64,000 nucleotides of DNA from contig CAVYKV010000001.1 of assembly GCA_963769255.1 (NCBI GenBank), positions 2,480,001 to 2,544,000 of the forward strand, given 5' to 3'. Within the stretch, counting starts at the first letter, position 1. Each line of letters opens with the position of its first letter. Below are positions 26,971 through 36,396 of this stretch, in pieces. The notes under the pieces are model-generated. The model was not told the origin of the DNA. It saw only the letters and a list, made by a program, of their open reading frames with translations, and searched no databases. The translations under genes and the position numbers were made by a program. The stretch is from JAKACA01 sp963769255. Its GTDB lineage: Bacteria; Actinomycetota; Acidimicrobiia; Acidimicrobiales; Bog-793.

Positions 26971-29900
26971 TCAGGCAGAGATCGTGTCGGCTGTTGTTGC
27001 CCTTGTGACACGATCGACCCAGGGACGCGCGTCGAGGCGGTCGAATACGTCCTTCGCCTCGTGCAACATCGGTCGGGCCTCTGCTTCACGTCCCAGCGAG
27101 ACCAGCAGTTCGGCATGCTCGAGCAGGGTGACGGCGAGCCGGAAGGGCGCTGGGAGGTCCCTGTAGATGGCCTCGGCGGAGATGAAACCCTGTTCACCCG
27201 CCAGGACGTCGAGTTTGGCGCGAAAACGCGCAGCCTGGGCACGAAGGAACGGCGTCGTCTCGCCAGGGCTCAGCTGCTCGAGACGGGAGAGCGGACCCTC
27301 CGCCTCCGTCGGGTCGACGGCGTAAGCAGCCTCCATCTCCTCGACCAACCCTGTCTTGACCGCCAGCGAGCGAACACCCAGCTCCGGCCGCGCGGACGCG
27401 GCGGTCCGGGCGAGGGCAAGCGCGTCCGCGTAACGGCCCTCACCTCGAAGTAGCTGCGCCTTCGCGCACGTGAAGGACGTGCGCGACTGGATCTCCTCCG
27501 AGTCCTCCATTGGCGAGCACGCCTCAATCAGCTCGCGAGCGAGGTCGAGGCGCCCGCGCTGCAAGTGGATATGCACGGCTGGCAGCAGGCGGCTCATCCA
27601 GGTGGTTGAGAATTCCTCCCAGCTGAATGCCTCGGCCACCCGCTCCAACGCCTCGTCCCACTCGCCCAGCTCGTCAAGGGCACCCACCGCCATCGTGAAC
27701 AACACACTCTCCCAGCCACGATCGCCTACCCGGCGTGCCAACTCGAGGCCGTTGGACATCATCTGGCGCGCTTCTGAGTAACGATCTTCTCCGGCGAGGA
27801 AGGCGGCGAGGTTGTTGTAGGCACGGAGCGCGGCCGGTACCAAGTCGTGGTCGAGGGCAACCTTCAGCGCGTGCGTCAGCAGGATGTTCCCCTCCTCGAC
27901 GCGGTCGTGGAAGCCGAGAAGGACCCCTTTCGAGTTCAGACCCTGGGAAAACTGCTCCGGAAGTCTCAGCTTCTCGGCCAGGGCGAGGGCGAACTCGATC
28001 CGTGAACCGGCCAGGTCGTGCGCGCCCGCGAAGAGGTGGAGCCGGCCCAACTGGGAGGCGAGACTGGCGAGGTCGGCGTCGGGTTCCTCATCCGCCAGCA
28101 AGGCAAAGGCCTTCTCCATCCGCTCGATGCCCTGCTCGAGCCTTTCGTCGTTGTAGTCGACCTCGCCCAGGCGGGCGGAAAGGCGAGCGCTGGCGTGCGA
28201 GTCCCCGATGGCGTCGAACATGGTGATCGCCTGCTCGAAGTGTGCCCTGGCCTCTTCCCCCTTGCCGCCGGAGAGGGCCATATCGCCGGCCCGTTCGTGC
28301 AGCGCGACCTGCTCGGCAACGTCGTCGGTGAGCTCGAGCGCCTGCTCGAAATAGCGCTGTGCGCCGGTGGCGGCGGCCAGGGCGCGGGCACGCTCGCCTG
28401 CCCGAATCGTCATCTCCCGCGCCTTCGCCTTCACGTCCTCAGCGTCGGGCGCCCCCGGGGCCAGACGGTAGGCCTCGAGGTAATGCGAGGCAATCACCTC
28501 GACGATCTCGTCGTCCTCGGTACGCCAGCTTCCAAGCAGGTAGCCGGCGATGGCGAGATGCTTCTCCTTCCGGTCGCGTTTGGTCAGTGTCTCGTAGGCG
28601 ACCGTGCGGACGAGGTCCTGCAGGAAGGCGTACTGACCGCGATCCGGCGAGCGGGGATCGGACTGGAGGCTGATCACCTCCTTCCGGATGAGCGAAGCGA
28701 GCAGCTCGTCGAGGAACTCCACGGCGACACCGGAAAGCTCGGAGAGAGACTCCCTGCTGAAGGTCTTGCCGATAACGGCTGCATCCTGCAAGACCGCCCG
28801 TTCCGTCGGCAAGAGCCCGTCGAGTCGTGCCGTGATGAGCGCCTGCAACGTCTCGGGGACGTCGAGGGTGCCGAGCGCTCCGGCGGGGTGATAGCTCGAG
28901 CCTTCGCGGATGAGCAGTCCCCGGTCGATGAGCATCCTCACCGTCTCGACGGCGTAGAGGGGGACGCCCTCCGAGTGCTCGATGATCCGCCTCGTGACGT
29001 CATCCGGCAAACCGGGAACAAGACCTGTGACGAGATCGCGCATGGCGCCGGGCGAGAGCGCCTCGAGGTAGATGGAGGTGAAGTTGCGCCGACCGGCACC
29101 CCAGTTGGGCCGTCGCTCGAGGAGCTCGGGTCGGGAGAGGGTGAGCACGAAGATGGCATGGTTTCGCGACCAATCGAGCAAGTATTCGATGAAGTCGAGC
29201 AGCGAGGCGTCCGCCCACTGCATGTCCTCGAAGGACATGACCACGGGGTTGACTTCGGACATGCGCTCGAAGAACAGCCGCCAGGCCGCGAAGAGGTCCT
29301 CCTTGTCGCGGGCGTTCCGTTCCTCGACCCCGATCAGATGGGCCAGTCGGGGTTCGACCCAGCGCCGTTCGTCGGGGTCTGCGAGATGCTGCTCTACCGC
29401 CGAGTGCAGCTTGGCGGCCGATGCGGCGGCATCCTCCCCCTCGAAAATGCCGGCCCGGCCTCGCACCATTTCGGCAAGCGCCCAGTGGGCGACACCATCC
29501 CCGTACGAGAGGCAACGGCCGCGGTGCCAGTAAAAGACCCCGGACAGCCCGTCCATGTACTTGTAGAACTCCCAGGCGAGGCGACTCTTGCCGATGCCGG
29601 CGATCCCTGCCACCGTGACGAGGTGGGCGCGCTGTTCTTCCGCAGAGGCATGGAACAGGTCCTTGACCAAGCGGAGCTCTCGGTCTCGCCCGACGAATGG
29701 CGCCTCAAGTCCCTCGGACTTGAGCGCTCCGCGCACGCCGGCGACAACGCGTAGCGCCTGGTACAGCTGGACCGCCTCGGTCTTGCCCTTGAGTTCATGA
29801 ATGCCCTCGTCGGCGTAGACGATCGAGGCGTCGGTTGCACGCTTCGTTGCTTCGTCGACGTAGCAGCACCCCGCCGGAGCCACAGCCTGGATGCGGGCGG

Positions 29901-30516
29901 CGGTGTTGACCCGATCGCCAACGACGAACCCCTCCTCGCGGCTCTCGGTCGTGGCGGCCGTGCCGGTGACGATCCCGACGCGGGCGGCGATCTCGACGCC
30001 CGCTGTCTCGATCCCGTAGGAGGCAACACCGGCGACCAGGTCCAGCCCCGCCCGCACGGCCCGCTCGGCGTCGTCCTCGCGGGCCATCGGCACGCCCCAG
30101 ACGGCCATGACGGCGTCCCCGATGAACTTCTCGACGACGCCTCCATATCTCGAGACGGTCGCTCGGGCGAGATCGAAGTATCCCGACAGCAGCCCACGGA
30201 CCTCTTCCGGGTCCTTCGACTCGGCGAGTGGGGTGAAACCGACGAGATCACAGAAGAGGACCGAGACCTGGCGCAGTTCTGTCGGACCCATCGCCGTCCT
30301 CGCAGATTGGTCACCGGGAGGAGGGCTCGGCGGTGCTGGCACGCCCGGACCCGGAGCAGTTGCGCTCTCGACGGGTGCGCCGCAGTAGCCGCAGAACCTG
30401 TTGCCCGAAGGGAGCTCGTTCCCGCAGGACGAGCACGGTTGCGCGAGAGGCGAACCGCAGCTCCCGCAGAAGCGCATCCCGTCCGGGTTCTCCAAGGTGC
30501 ACGCCGGGCACCGCAT
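26971..30516 (-). CDS. Double-zinc-ribbon / class III cyclase / AAA ATPase / TPR regulator
   Basis: The ATG at 30516 has ggagg 7 nt upstream, giving 1181 residues. Two zinc ribbons open the chain (C-x2-C pairs in 'CPACTLENPDGMRFCGSCG' and 'CSSCGNELPSGNRFCGYCG'). A class III cyclase domain follows (~75-250; 'VSVLFCDLVGFTPLAE', 'KFIGDAVMAVWG'). A STAND/AAA ATPase is next ('GIAGIGKSRLAWEF', 'MSFEDMQWADASLLDF'). The chain ends in ~500 residues of TPR-like helices. The metal-binding Asp of the cyclase is present, so it may make cAMP. These proteins are usually cytosolic signal integrators. It diverges from a toxin-antitoxin-like pair. Confidence 0.88.
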   Translation of the reverse strand: MRCPACTLENPDGMRFCGSCGSPLAQPCSSCGNELPSGNRFCGYCGAPVESATAPGPGVPAPPSPPPGDQSARTAMGPTELRQVSVLFCDLVGFTPLAESKDPEEVRGLLSGYFDLARATVSRYGGVVEKFIGDAVMAVWGVPMAREDDAERAVRAGLDLVAGVASYGIETAGVEIAARVGIVTGTAATTESREEGFVVGDRVNTAARIQAVAPAGCCYVDEATKRATDASIVYADEGIHELKGKTEAVQLYQALRVVAGVRGALKSEGLEAPFVGRDRELRLVKDLFHASAEEQRAHLVTVAGIAGIGKSRLAWEFYKYMDGLSGVFYWHRGRCLSYGDGVAHWALAEMVRGRAGIFEGEDAAASAAKLHSAVEQHLADPDERRWVEPRLAHLIGVEERNARDKEDLFAAWRLFFERMSEVNPVVMSFEDMQWADASLLDFIEYLLDWSRNHAIFVLTLSRPELLERRPNWGAGRRNFTSIYLEALSPGAMRDLVTGLVPGLPDDVTRRIIEHSEGVPLYAVETVRMLIDRGLLIREGSSYHPAGALGTLDVPETLQALITARLDGLLPTERAVLQDAAVIGKTFSRESLSELSGVAVEFLDELLASLIRKEVISLQSDPRSPDRGQYAFLQDLVRTVAYETLTKRDRKEKHLAIAGYLLGSWRTEDDEIVEVIASHYLEAYRLAPGAPDAEDVKAKAREMTIRAGERARALAAATGAQRYFEQALELTDDVAEQVALHERAGDMALSGGKGEEARAHFEQAITMFDAIGDSHASARLSARLGEVDYNDERLEQGIERMEKAFALLADEEPDADLASLASQLGRLHLFAGAHDLAGSRIEFALALAEKLRLPEQFSQGLNSKGVLLGFHDRVEEGNILLTHALKVALDHDLVPAALRAYNNLAAFLAGEDRYSEARQMMSNGLELARRVGDRGWESVLFTMAVGALDELGEWDEALERVAEAFSWEEFSTTWMSRLLPAVHIHLQRGRLDLARELIEACSPMEDSEEIQSRTSFTCAKAQLLRGEGRYADALALARTAASARPELGVRSLAVKTGLVEEMEAAYAVDPTEAEGPLSRLEQLSPGETTPFLRAQAARFRAKLDVLAGEQGFISAEAIYRDLPAPFRLAVTLLEHAELLVSLGREAEARPMLHEAKDVFDRLDARPWVDRVTRATTADTISA

Positions 30517-30626
30517 ACGACGACCTCCCATCGCTTGAGAAAGATTACGACCCTGATCAGACGGCGCGCACAAGTCAGTGTCCCCGGGGAGATCGGCGGC
30601 TCGGCAGCCTGGATGATGGTAGTTGC

Positions 30627-30646
30627 GATAGTGAATTCGCTATCAT
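30627..30646 (+). promoter_or_regulatory. Operator and leaderless promoter of the XRE/nucleotidyltransferase pair
   Basis: GATAGTGAATTCGCTATC (30627-30644) is palindromic at 16 of 18 positions. Overlapping it, TATCAT (30641-30646) is a -10 hexamer only 6 nt before the ATG at 30653, so transcripts should start at or near the start codon. Confidence 0.65.
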
Positions 30647-30652
30647 GGTGGT

Positions 30653-30970
30653 ATGCAGGTAGGACGTAGCCTCCGGAGTGCCCGCCGGAGGGCTGGGGTT
30701 TCCCAGCGAGCGCTCTCGGCGTTGACCGGCATCGCCCAGCCGACCATCGCTCGGATCGAGACCGGAAAAGACAACCCGCGAGTCGACACCTTGGATCGGC
30801 TACTTCGCGCCTGCGGCGACAGCCTTGAAGCGGTCCCGCAGGCCGGAGTCGGGATCGACAGGACACAAATCCGCGAACTCCTCGCTCTCACACCAGCTGA
30901 GCGTGCCGCCACGCTGGCTGAAGAAGCCGCAACGCTGGATCGCCTCGAGCGCGCTCGTCGGATCGTCTGA
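30653..30970 (+). CDS. XRE-family helix-turn-helix protein, antitoxin-like
   Basis: This is a 105-residue protein. The Cro/C1-type HTH fills the N-terminus ('AGVSQRALSALTGIAQPTIARIETGKDNPR', ~14-43). The C-terminal helix 'LTPAERAATLAEEAATLDRLERARR' is a typical partner-binding tail. It directly abuts the nucleotidyltransferase gene and has a palindromic operator over its promoter, as expected of an autoregulating antitoxin. Confidence 0.85.
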   Translation: MQVGRSLRSARRRAGVSQRALSALTGIAQPTIARIETGKDNPRVDTLDRLLRACGDSLEAVPQAGVGIDRTQIRELLALTPAERAATLAEEAATLDRLERARRIV

Positions 30971-31510
30971 ATGGCGTCCGATCCCATCGCGGCCCTCGCG
31001 ACTCTGCAGCGCTACGACGTCGAGTTTGTGGTCATAGGGGGAGTTGCCGGTCGTCTCTGGGGTTCGCCGACGATGACAAATGACGTAGACATCTGTTACA
31101 GCCGTGACCGCGTCAATCTCGAACGCCTGGCGGTCGCCCTCCGCGACCTGGAGGCTCGTCTCCGAGGAGTCGATGACGACGAGCCCTTCCAGTTGGACTC
31201 GACGACGCTCGCAAAGGGCCAGAACTTCACGTTCGCAACGAGGGTCGGTCCCCTCGACGTCCTCGGAATGCCCGCCGGCGTCAGAGACTTCCGCGAACTC
31301 GCCGTCAACGCAACGAGCTTCGACCTCGGCGAGGGAGTGGTCGTGATGGTATGTGACCTCGAGGACCTGATCCGGATGAAGCGAGCTGCCGGAAGGCCGA
31401 AAGATCGCATCGAACTCGAGATCCTGGTCGCCGTCAGCGAGGAGCGGGATCGATCCGAGCGGTCAACGCCAGAGGGAGCTACCTACTTCGCCCTGAAAAA
31501 CGAGGGTTGA
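30971..31510 (+). CDS. Nucleotidyltransferase-fold toxin-like protein, 3' end supplied by an IS
   Basis: This 179-residue protein begins immediately after the XRE stop. 'VIGGVAGRLWGSPTMTNDVDI' is the GG...DxD motif of minimal/AbiEii-type nucleotidyltransferases. A conserved Asp further on ('GPLDVLG') could complete the site. The last eight codons lie inside the left inverted repeat of the ISNCY element (from 31484), so the native C-terminus has been replaced. The catalytic core is upstream of the insertion, so activity may persist. It pairs with the XRE gene as a MNT-type toxin-antitoxin system. Confidence 0.8.
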   Translation: MASDPIAALATLQRYDVEFVVIGGVAGRLWGSPTMTNDVDICYSRDRVNLERLAVALRDLEARLRGVDDDEPFQLDSTTLAKGQNFTFATRVGPLDVLGMPAGVRDFRELAVNATSFDLGEGVVVMVCDLEDLIRMKRAAGRPKDRIELEILVAVSEERDRSERSTPEGATYFALKNEG

Positions 31511-33266
31511 GCGTCGGCGCCTGCCGCCACGAACCCGTCGCCGTCGAGCTGTGCGGCTCGATCCTCGCCCCAACGGCCCCAACTCCCGCCTCCGCCAGCG
31601 ATGATGGCGGGGTGTGAAGGGTGGAGCCGACACGGACGAGGATCGGTCAGGCAGTGAGGCGGTTCGTGGGTGAGCGCCCAGTCGGCGGCCCCGTGCTCGG
31701 AGGCTGAGCGGGTGGTCGGCACTCTTTACTCTGGGCCGATTTGTCGTTCCTCTCTTCGAGCAGAGTGGAGATCTTCACGCTGTTGTGAGCAAGCACGCCC
31801 CAGCCGCACCACGCCGATGCGCCCGCGATGCCGTCGAGCACCGTCCGCTCCAAGCCGAAGGCGTGTTTCAGGTGAGAGATGCGGCCCTCGGAGCCGGTGC
31901 GCCACTTCACGAGGGAGCGGAAGCCTCGAGCGGACTCGACCGATCGCCGAGCCGGGCCGGGCCGTCCCTTTCTCGGGATGGCGATCGTCTGCACGCCGAT
32001 CTCGGCGAGGCCGTTCTCGACGCCGGCCGAGCCGTAACCCCGATCGGCCGTGACGGCCTCGGTGCCCGGCCGAACATCGCCTTGATGCGCCCGATAGCGG
32101 GGACGAGGAGCAGCTCGTCGTTCGGGTTACCTTTGAAGACGGCGAGATCGACGACGATCCCGTCGGAGTTGTCGGTGATCTGGGCCTTGTAACCGAACTC
32201 GACCGGCTTGCCGAGCCTTCCCTTCGCGATCGGCCGTGCGTCTGGATCGTGCAGCGACACGATTCTCCTCGAACCGTCGGGGATCTCGCCGCCGAGCCGG
32301 GTGCGCGTCTGGGCGACGATCTGCTCGAGCAGCTTGGCCGTCTGCTCGATGTCGGCGACGAGGCAGGCTGCCTTGCCCGAAGCTGTTTTCCCGGCGCGCC
32401 CCAGCGAACGCCTGGCGTTGCGGGCGACGGCGAGCGCCTCGGCGATGCTCGCTTCGGCGATGTCGGCGAGCTCGCCGGTGATGATGAGCACCTCGGCTTT
32501 CGCCTCGTCGTTGCGCCGGCGCAGCCACGCCCCGATCGAATGCGCACGGCGGCGCACCGAACGGGTGCGGTCACGAAAGTCCGTCCGGGCAGCGAAGCCC
32601 ATCTTCTTCAAGGAGGAGACCGTACGAGCCAGCTTGGCGACGCCTCTGGTCAACAGACCCGAGTCCGTCGGGTAGGCGACATTGGCCGGCACGACCGTGG
32701 TGTCGGCCCGCACCTTGTCGAGCTTGACGAGACGTTGGGCGTTCGCCTTCTTCAGCAGCGCCTCGTTCAACTGCGACACGACGTCGTCGCCACAGCGCTT
32801 GGTGATCTTCATAAGCGTGGAGGGGTCCGGCACCTTGTCGTAGGGACCGATCCGGCAGAACCGCCGCCACCCGAGCGAGTCGGTCACCTCGGCACACAAC
32901 GTCTCGAAGCCGAGGCCGTAGCGGAAGCGCAGGTGCATGAGGCGCAGGTAGGTCTCGATCGGGATCGACGGCCGGCCATAGCGAGGGTCGAAGTAGGCGA
33001 CGAACGGCTCGAAGAACACCGGGTCGTCGAGAAGACGGTCGACGGCGGAAAGACCAGGTGGAAGGCGGCGAAACTCCTCCGGGAGCATCGCTTCCCACAG
33101 GGAGGGCTGAGGATCTACTTTGGTACGCAGCACGGTGGCTCCAATGGCTTGTGAACAGGGTGATTGGAGCCATCGTGCCTGCATTCGAGCCGGATCGCGA
33201 GCACCCTGCCGGTAAGGGTGCCCTGCTCAGAGCCTATTTTTGCGATTAGTTTTTCAGGACGAAGTA
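31484..33266 (-). mobile_element. ISNCY-type insertion sequence, copy 1 (decayed)
   Basis: This 1783-bp unit is bounded by inverted repeats TACTTCGCCCTGAAAAAC (31484-31501) and its complement GTTTTTCAGGACGAAGTA (33249-33266), identical at 17 of 18 positions. It holds a frameshifted transposase. No convincing target duplication flanks it. The same end type (TACTT...CCTGAAAAA) bounds the intact element at 52779-54388, so the two are related families. Confidence 0.8.
31647..33133 (-). pseudogene. ISNCY-family transposase, frameshifted near 32,066
   Basis: Translation from GTG 33133 ('VLRTKVDPQPSLWEAMLPEE') follows the intact transposase at 52879 throughout: 'PSIPIETYLRLM', 'VRADTTVVPANVAYPTDSGL', 'VEFGYKAQITDN'. 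At about 32,066 one base is lost and the frame moves to 'TEAVTADRGYGSAG...VKWRTGSEGRISHLK', ending at 31647. Catalytic Asp/Glu candidates lie on both sides of the break. The C-terminus is about 40 residues longer than the homologue because the original stop is missing. Confidence 0.85.
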
Positions 33267-33295
33267 CCTAGTCTGTGCCGGCGATCACTGAGACC

Positions 33296-34648
33296 TCAGC
33301 GAATCACGCCGCCGGCTGCCATCGCCAACGTGTAGTCAGAGCTGTTCCTGTAGGTCCCTACTGTGGAGCAGCTGCCTGTGGAGGTGCACGACACACCGCT
33401 CAAGGAGGAGTTCGCATGGGCGCCGGTCCCCGCCCCAGAGGGAGAGCCCAGCTCGGTCGGCGTCCACGCACCTCCCGAGTCGATCGCCGTGATCGCCTGG
33501 CGAGTGTCGTCGGAGTTCTCGTAGTAGCCGACGGCGACGCAGTTGCCCGCCGAGGTGCAGGACACGGCCAGCAGCTGCTGCCAGATCCAGCCCCCGGTCC
33601 CCGCAGGCGAGCCCACCTCAGTGGCCTCGCCCCATGTGCCTGCCTTGTCGGTTGCAGCCGTGAGGTCGTAGCCGCCGGACGTCGGCCGGGAATAGCCGAC
33701 TGCCGTGCAGTTGCCCGCCGAGGTGCACGACACGCCCTGGAACCATGCGGAGGTGGCGCTCTGGGGCGAGCGCACCTCGATGGCCTTGCCCCAGGCCCCT
33801 GCCTTCTCAGTCAGAGCCAGGAGATCATCGCCCCCTGATGTGTTCTCGTAGTACCCGGCTGCAGAGCAGTTGCCTGCCGAGGTGCATGAAACGCCGCCGA
33901 GAGTTGCGTAGGTGTTGCCGCTGGAGCCGGCCCCAGCGGGTGAGTTCACCTTGCGCTGCTTGGCCCACTTGCCTTTCGTCTCCGTCGCAGTCATAGCCTG
34001 GGGCTTGCCGGCGGGGTTCTCGTAGAACCCGACAGCGACGCAGTTGCCCACCGAGGTGCACGACACGCCGTTGAGTTGTGCGAAGTACTCGGGGTCCTGC
34101 GGGGGGAGCACCTCGGTCGCCTTCCCCCAGGTCCCTCCCTTTTCGGTCACCGTCAGAGCCTGGTGCCGCCCGACGATGTTCTCGTAGGTGCCCACCGCGG
34201 TGCAGTTGCCTGCGGAGGGGCATGAGACACCGAGAAGAGCCGCCTCGGGGTTGCCATTGGCGTAAGCGGTGCCGGACAGCACGACCTCGGTCGCCTCGCC
34301 CCAGCTGCCCCGTTTCTCTGTCGCAACCATCGCCTCGAACCTTCCGGAGGTGGTCTCATAGCTCCCGACGCCGACGCAGTTGCCCACCGAAGTGCACGAC
34401 GCGGCCTTGAGACCGGCCATCGGGTCGTCCTTGGCGGCGTTCGAAGGCGGCCGAACCAAGACTGCACGGGAGAAGCCGTAAGTGGCGCCGGCGGCCCTGG
34501 CGACGCCCCCGGCGAACCCGGGGCCGAACGCTGCCGTGGCCGAAGCAGCCAGGACCGCGGCTGAGGTCTTCAGCCATGAGATTCGCCGCTGAGATGACGC
34601 CGTAGGGGTCAGGAGCCCACTTCGACCGGTTGCGAACACGTGCCTCAT
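33296..34648 (-). CDS. Secreted 'GVSCTSAGNCxAVGYYEN' repeat protein
   Basis: This 450-residue protein has an ATG with aaggggg upstream. An export segment (~26-53, 'LKTSAAVLAASATAAFGPGFAGG') is followed by about eight ~45-residue repeats. Each carries 'GVSCTSAGNCTAVGYYEN', where two cysteines seven apart probably form a disulfide, then 'AxTEKxGTWGxATEV'. This is a common but uncharacterised actinomycete surface repeat, probably a propeller. It lies just outside the IS end. Confidence 0.85.
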   Translation of the reverse strand: MRHVFATGRSGLLTPTASSQRRISWLKTSAAVLAASATAAFGPGFAGGVARAAGATYGFSRAVLVRPPSNAAKDDPMAGLKAASCTSVGNCVGVGSYETTSGRFEAMVATEKRGSWGEATEVVLSGTAYANGNPEAALLGVSCPSAGNCTAVGTYENIVGRHQALTVTEKGGTWGKATEVLPPQDPEYFAQLNGVSCTSVGNCVAVGFYENPAGKPQAMTATETKGKWAKQRKVNSPAGAGSSGNTYATLGGVSCTSAGNCSAAGYYENTSGGDDLLALTEKAGAWGKAIEVRSPQSATSAWFQGVSCTSAGNCTAVGYSRPTSGGYDLTAATDKAGTWGEATEVGSPAGTGGWIWQQLLAVSCTSAGNCVAVGYYENSDDTRQAITAIDSGGAWTPTELGSPSGAGTGAHANSSLSGVSCTSTGSCSTVGTYRNSSDYTLAMAAGGVIR

Positions 34649-34705
34649 TTCGGTCCCCCTTTTGCCTGATCCCAGGGTTGGGATCTAGGGCGTGTCTGAG
34701 CAAGC

Positions 34706-34723
34706 GTGACGCCGGAGCGTCAC
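34706..34723. promoter_or_regulatory. Perfect 7-bp stem-loop between divergent genes
   Basis: GTGACGC (34706-34712) and GCGTCAC (34717-34723) form a perfect inverted repeat around a 4-nt loop. They lie in the 208-bp gap between the divergent secreted-repeat and MFS genes. It could be an operator or an RNA hairpin. Confidence 0.35.
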
Positions 34724-34856
34724 TCCGACGTCACACGCTCGTCGGCCTCGGCACTGATCTCATAGGGCTGGAGCTGTTGCTCACGGTCCTCTGCCCGACG
34801 CCTGAGCCGTCGCTCAGCCAGGAACATCGCGAAGGTGCCCCAGTAACCTCGCCCAA

Positions 34857-36260
34857 GTGACGGTGGAGCGGGAGCCCGAGATCAGCAGGCAGGCGCCGCT
34901 CACGCCGGCTTCGCGCCGCATCGCCATCTTCTCGGTCGTCGCCGTGGCGCTGTTGATGAGCGCGCTCGACAGCACGATCGTCGCCACCGCGCTTCACACG
35001 ATCCAGCACGGCCTCCACTCCTCGATCAATTGGACGAGCTGGGTTATCACGGGTTACGCGGTCGGGCTACTCGTCGCGCTGTCGCTCGCCGGGAAGCTGA
35101 GCGATCGCTTCGGACGACGGCGCTTCTTCCTTGTGTCTGTCGGTGTCTTCGCCGGGTCCTCGCTCTGTTGCGGACTCGCCACCAGCATCTACGTCCTGAT
35201 CGCTCTGCGTGTCATCCAGGCCGCCGGCGGTGCGGGCTTCACCCCGTCAGCGACGGCGATCGTGGTAGATCACTTTGGCTCCGCTCGAGACAAGGCGGTC
35301 GGTCTGTTCGCCAGCATCTTCTCGATCGGATCGATCATCGGGCCGATCTTCGGAGGGCTCTTCGTGACGTATTGGACCTGGCGCGGGATCTTCTTCGTGA
35401 ACGTGCCGATCGGAATCCTGCTGATCGTGCTCTGCCTACGCTTCGTCCCTCGGGACCCCAAGGGCACCGGCGAGCGCCGGGCGATGGACCTTCGAGGCAT
35501 GATCCTGCTCGGCATCGGGGTCCTCGCCCTCATGGCAGGCATCAGCTTCCTCGGCGAGGCCCATACCCGCGTCTGGTCACCGTTCTTCCTCGCGCCGATC
35601 GCGATCGGAGTACTCCTCTTGGGTCAATTCGGACGGCACATCCGGCGCGTCGTGGATCCCTTCATTGCGCCGCTCCTGATCGCTGGGCGGGGCTTCGCCG
35701 CAGTCAACGTGATCAACCTCGTCACCGGCGCTGTGTTCGGCATGACGGCGCTCGTACCGCTGTACGCGGTCGACCGCTACCGCATCAGCGCTCTGGGCTC
35801 GGGGACGCTTCTCACGGCACAGAGCGTCGTCGTGATCGCGATCGGGATCGGCGCAGCAGTGGCGCTGCGGCGAACTGGCTATCGCCTCCCGCTCTACGTC
35901 GGCTTGGCGTTCATCGTGGCGGGGATGGTCATACTCGCGGTCCCGCCGCCCGGCGTTTCGGCCTACCCCTGGCTCGCGATGGGCGCCTGTGTGGTCGGCG
36001 TTGGGGAGGGCCTCGTTTCCCCCGCCAGCCGAAACGCCGGTCTGCAGCTCGTTCCGGAGCGCGCTGCGGCGCTCGCTGCGCTGCGTTCGACGGGAATCCA
36101 GGTCGGCGAGATTGCATCGGTGTCGATCACTACGGCCATCCTCGCTCAGAGTCACACGCCGGGACAGCTCCAGGCGACGATCTACGTCGCCTTCGCGTTT
36201 CTGCTTCTGCTCTCCATGTCGGTGATCACCCGCGTCCCCGAGCACCGGGGCTCGTGGTAA
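34857..36260 (+). CDS. MFS transporter, DHA2-like
   Basis: This is a 467-residue protein starting at GTG 34857. It has fourteen hydrophobic segments, 'SALDSTIVATALHTIQ' in helix 1 and 'GKLSDRFGRRRFF' as motif A. It belongs to the same broad family as the pump at 21.6 kb but is clearly divergent. No regulator is adjacent. The substrate is probably a drug or other organic solute. Confidence 0.88.
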   Translation: MTVEREPEISRQAPLTPASRRIAIFSVVAVALLMSALDSTIVATALHTIQHGLHSSINWTSWVITGYAVGLLVALSLAGKLSDRFGRRRFFLVSVGVFAGSSLCCGLATSIYVLIALRVIQAAGGAGFTPSATAIVVDHFGSARDKAVGLFASIFSIGSIIGPIFGGLFVTYWTWRGIFFVNVPIGILLIVLCLRFVPRDPKGTGERRAMDLRGMILLGIGVLALMAGISFLGEAHTRVWSPFFLAPIAIGVLLLGQFGRHIRRVVDPFIAPLLIAGRGFAAVNVINLVTGAVFGMTALVPLYAVDRYRISALGSGTLLTAQSVVVIAIGIGAAVALRRTGYRLPLYVGLAFIVAGMVILAVPPPGVSAYPWLAMGACVVGVGEGLVSPASRNAGLQLVPERAAALAALRSTGIQVGEIASVSITTAILAQSHTPGQLQATIYVAFAFLLLLSMSVITRVPEHRGSW

Positions 36261-36270
36261 AGGCCACGGG

Positions 36271-36306
36271 ACTTTGGCGGGATCGACCATCTCGTTGAAG
36301 TCGTTC
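36271..36306 (+). pseudogene. 3' scrap of a vapC-type PIN toxin gene
   Basis: These 36 bp encode DFGGIDHLVEVV. They match the 3' end of the vapC at 42143-42523 at 31 or more of 36 positions. No other part of a toxin gene is present. The scrap sits directly after the MFS stop. Confidence 0.5.
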
Positions 36307-36396
36307 ACGGCTCGCTACGGACCCCGCTCTCTCACTGGGTGTACGGTCGCGGCCTCAAGGGCTGCTGACCCCCGCTTGCTGGAGGGGGACGTAGTG

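Noticed and set aside
28018..29754. 578-residue plus-strand frame
   Set aside because: It is entirely antisense to the cyclase/ATPase/TPR gene and follows its codon pattern.
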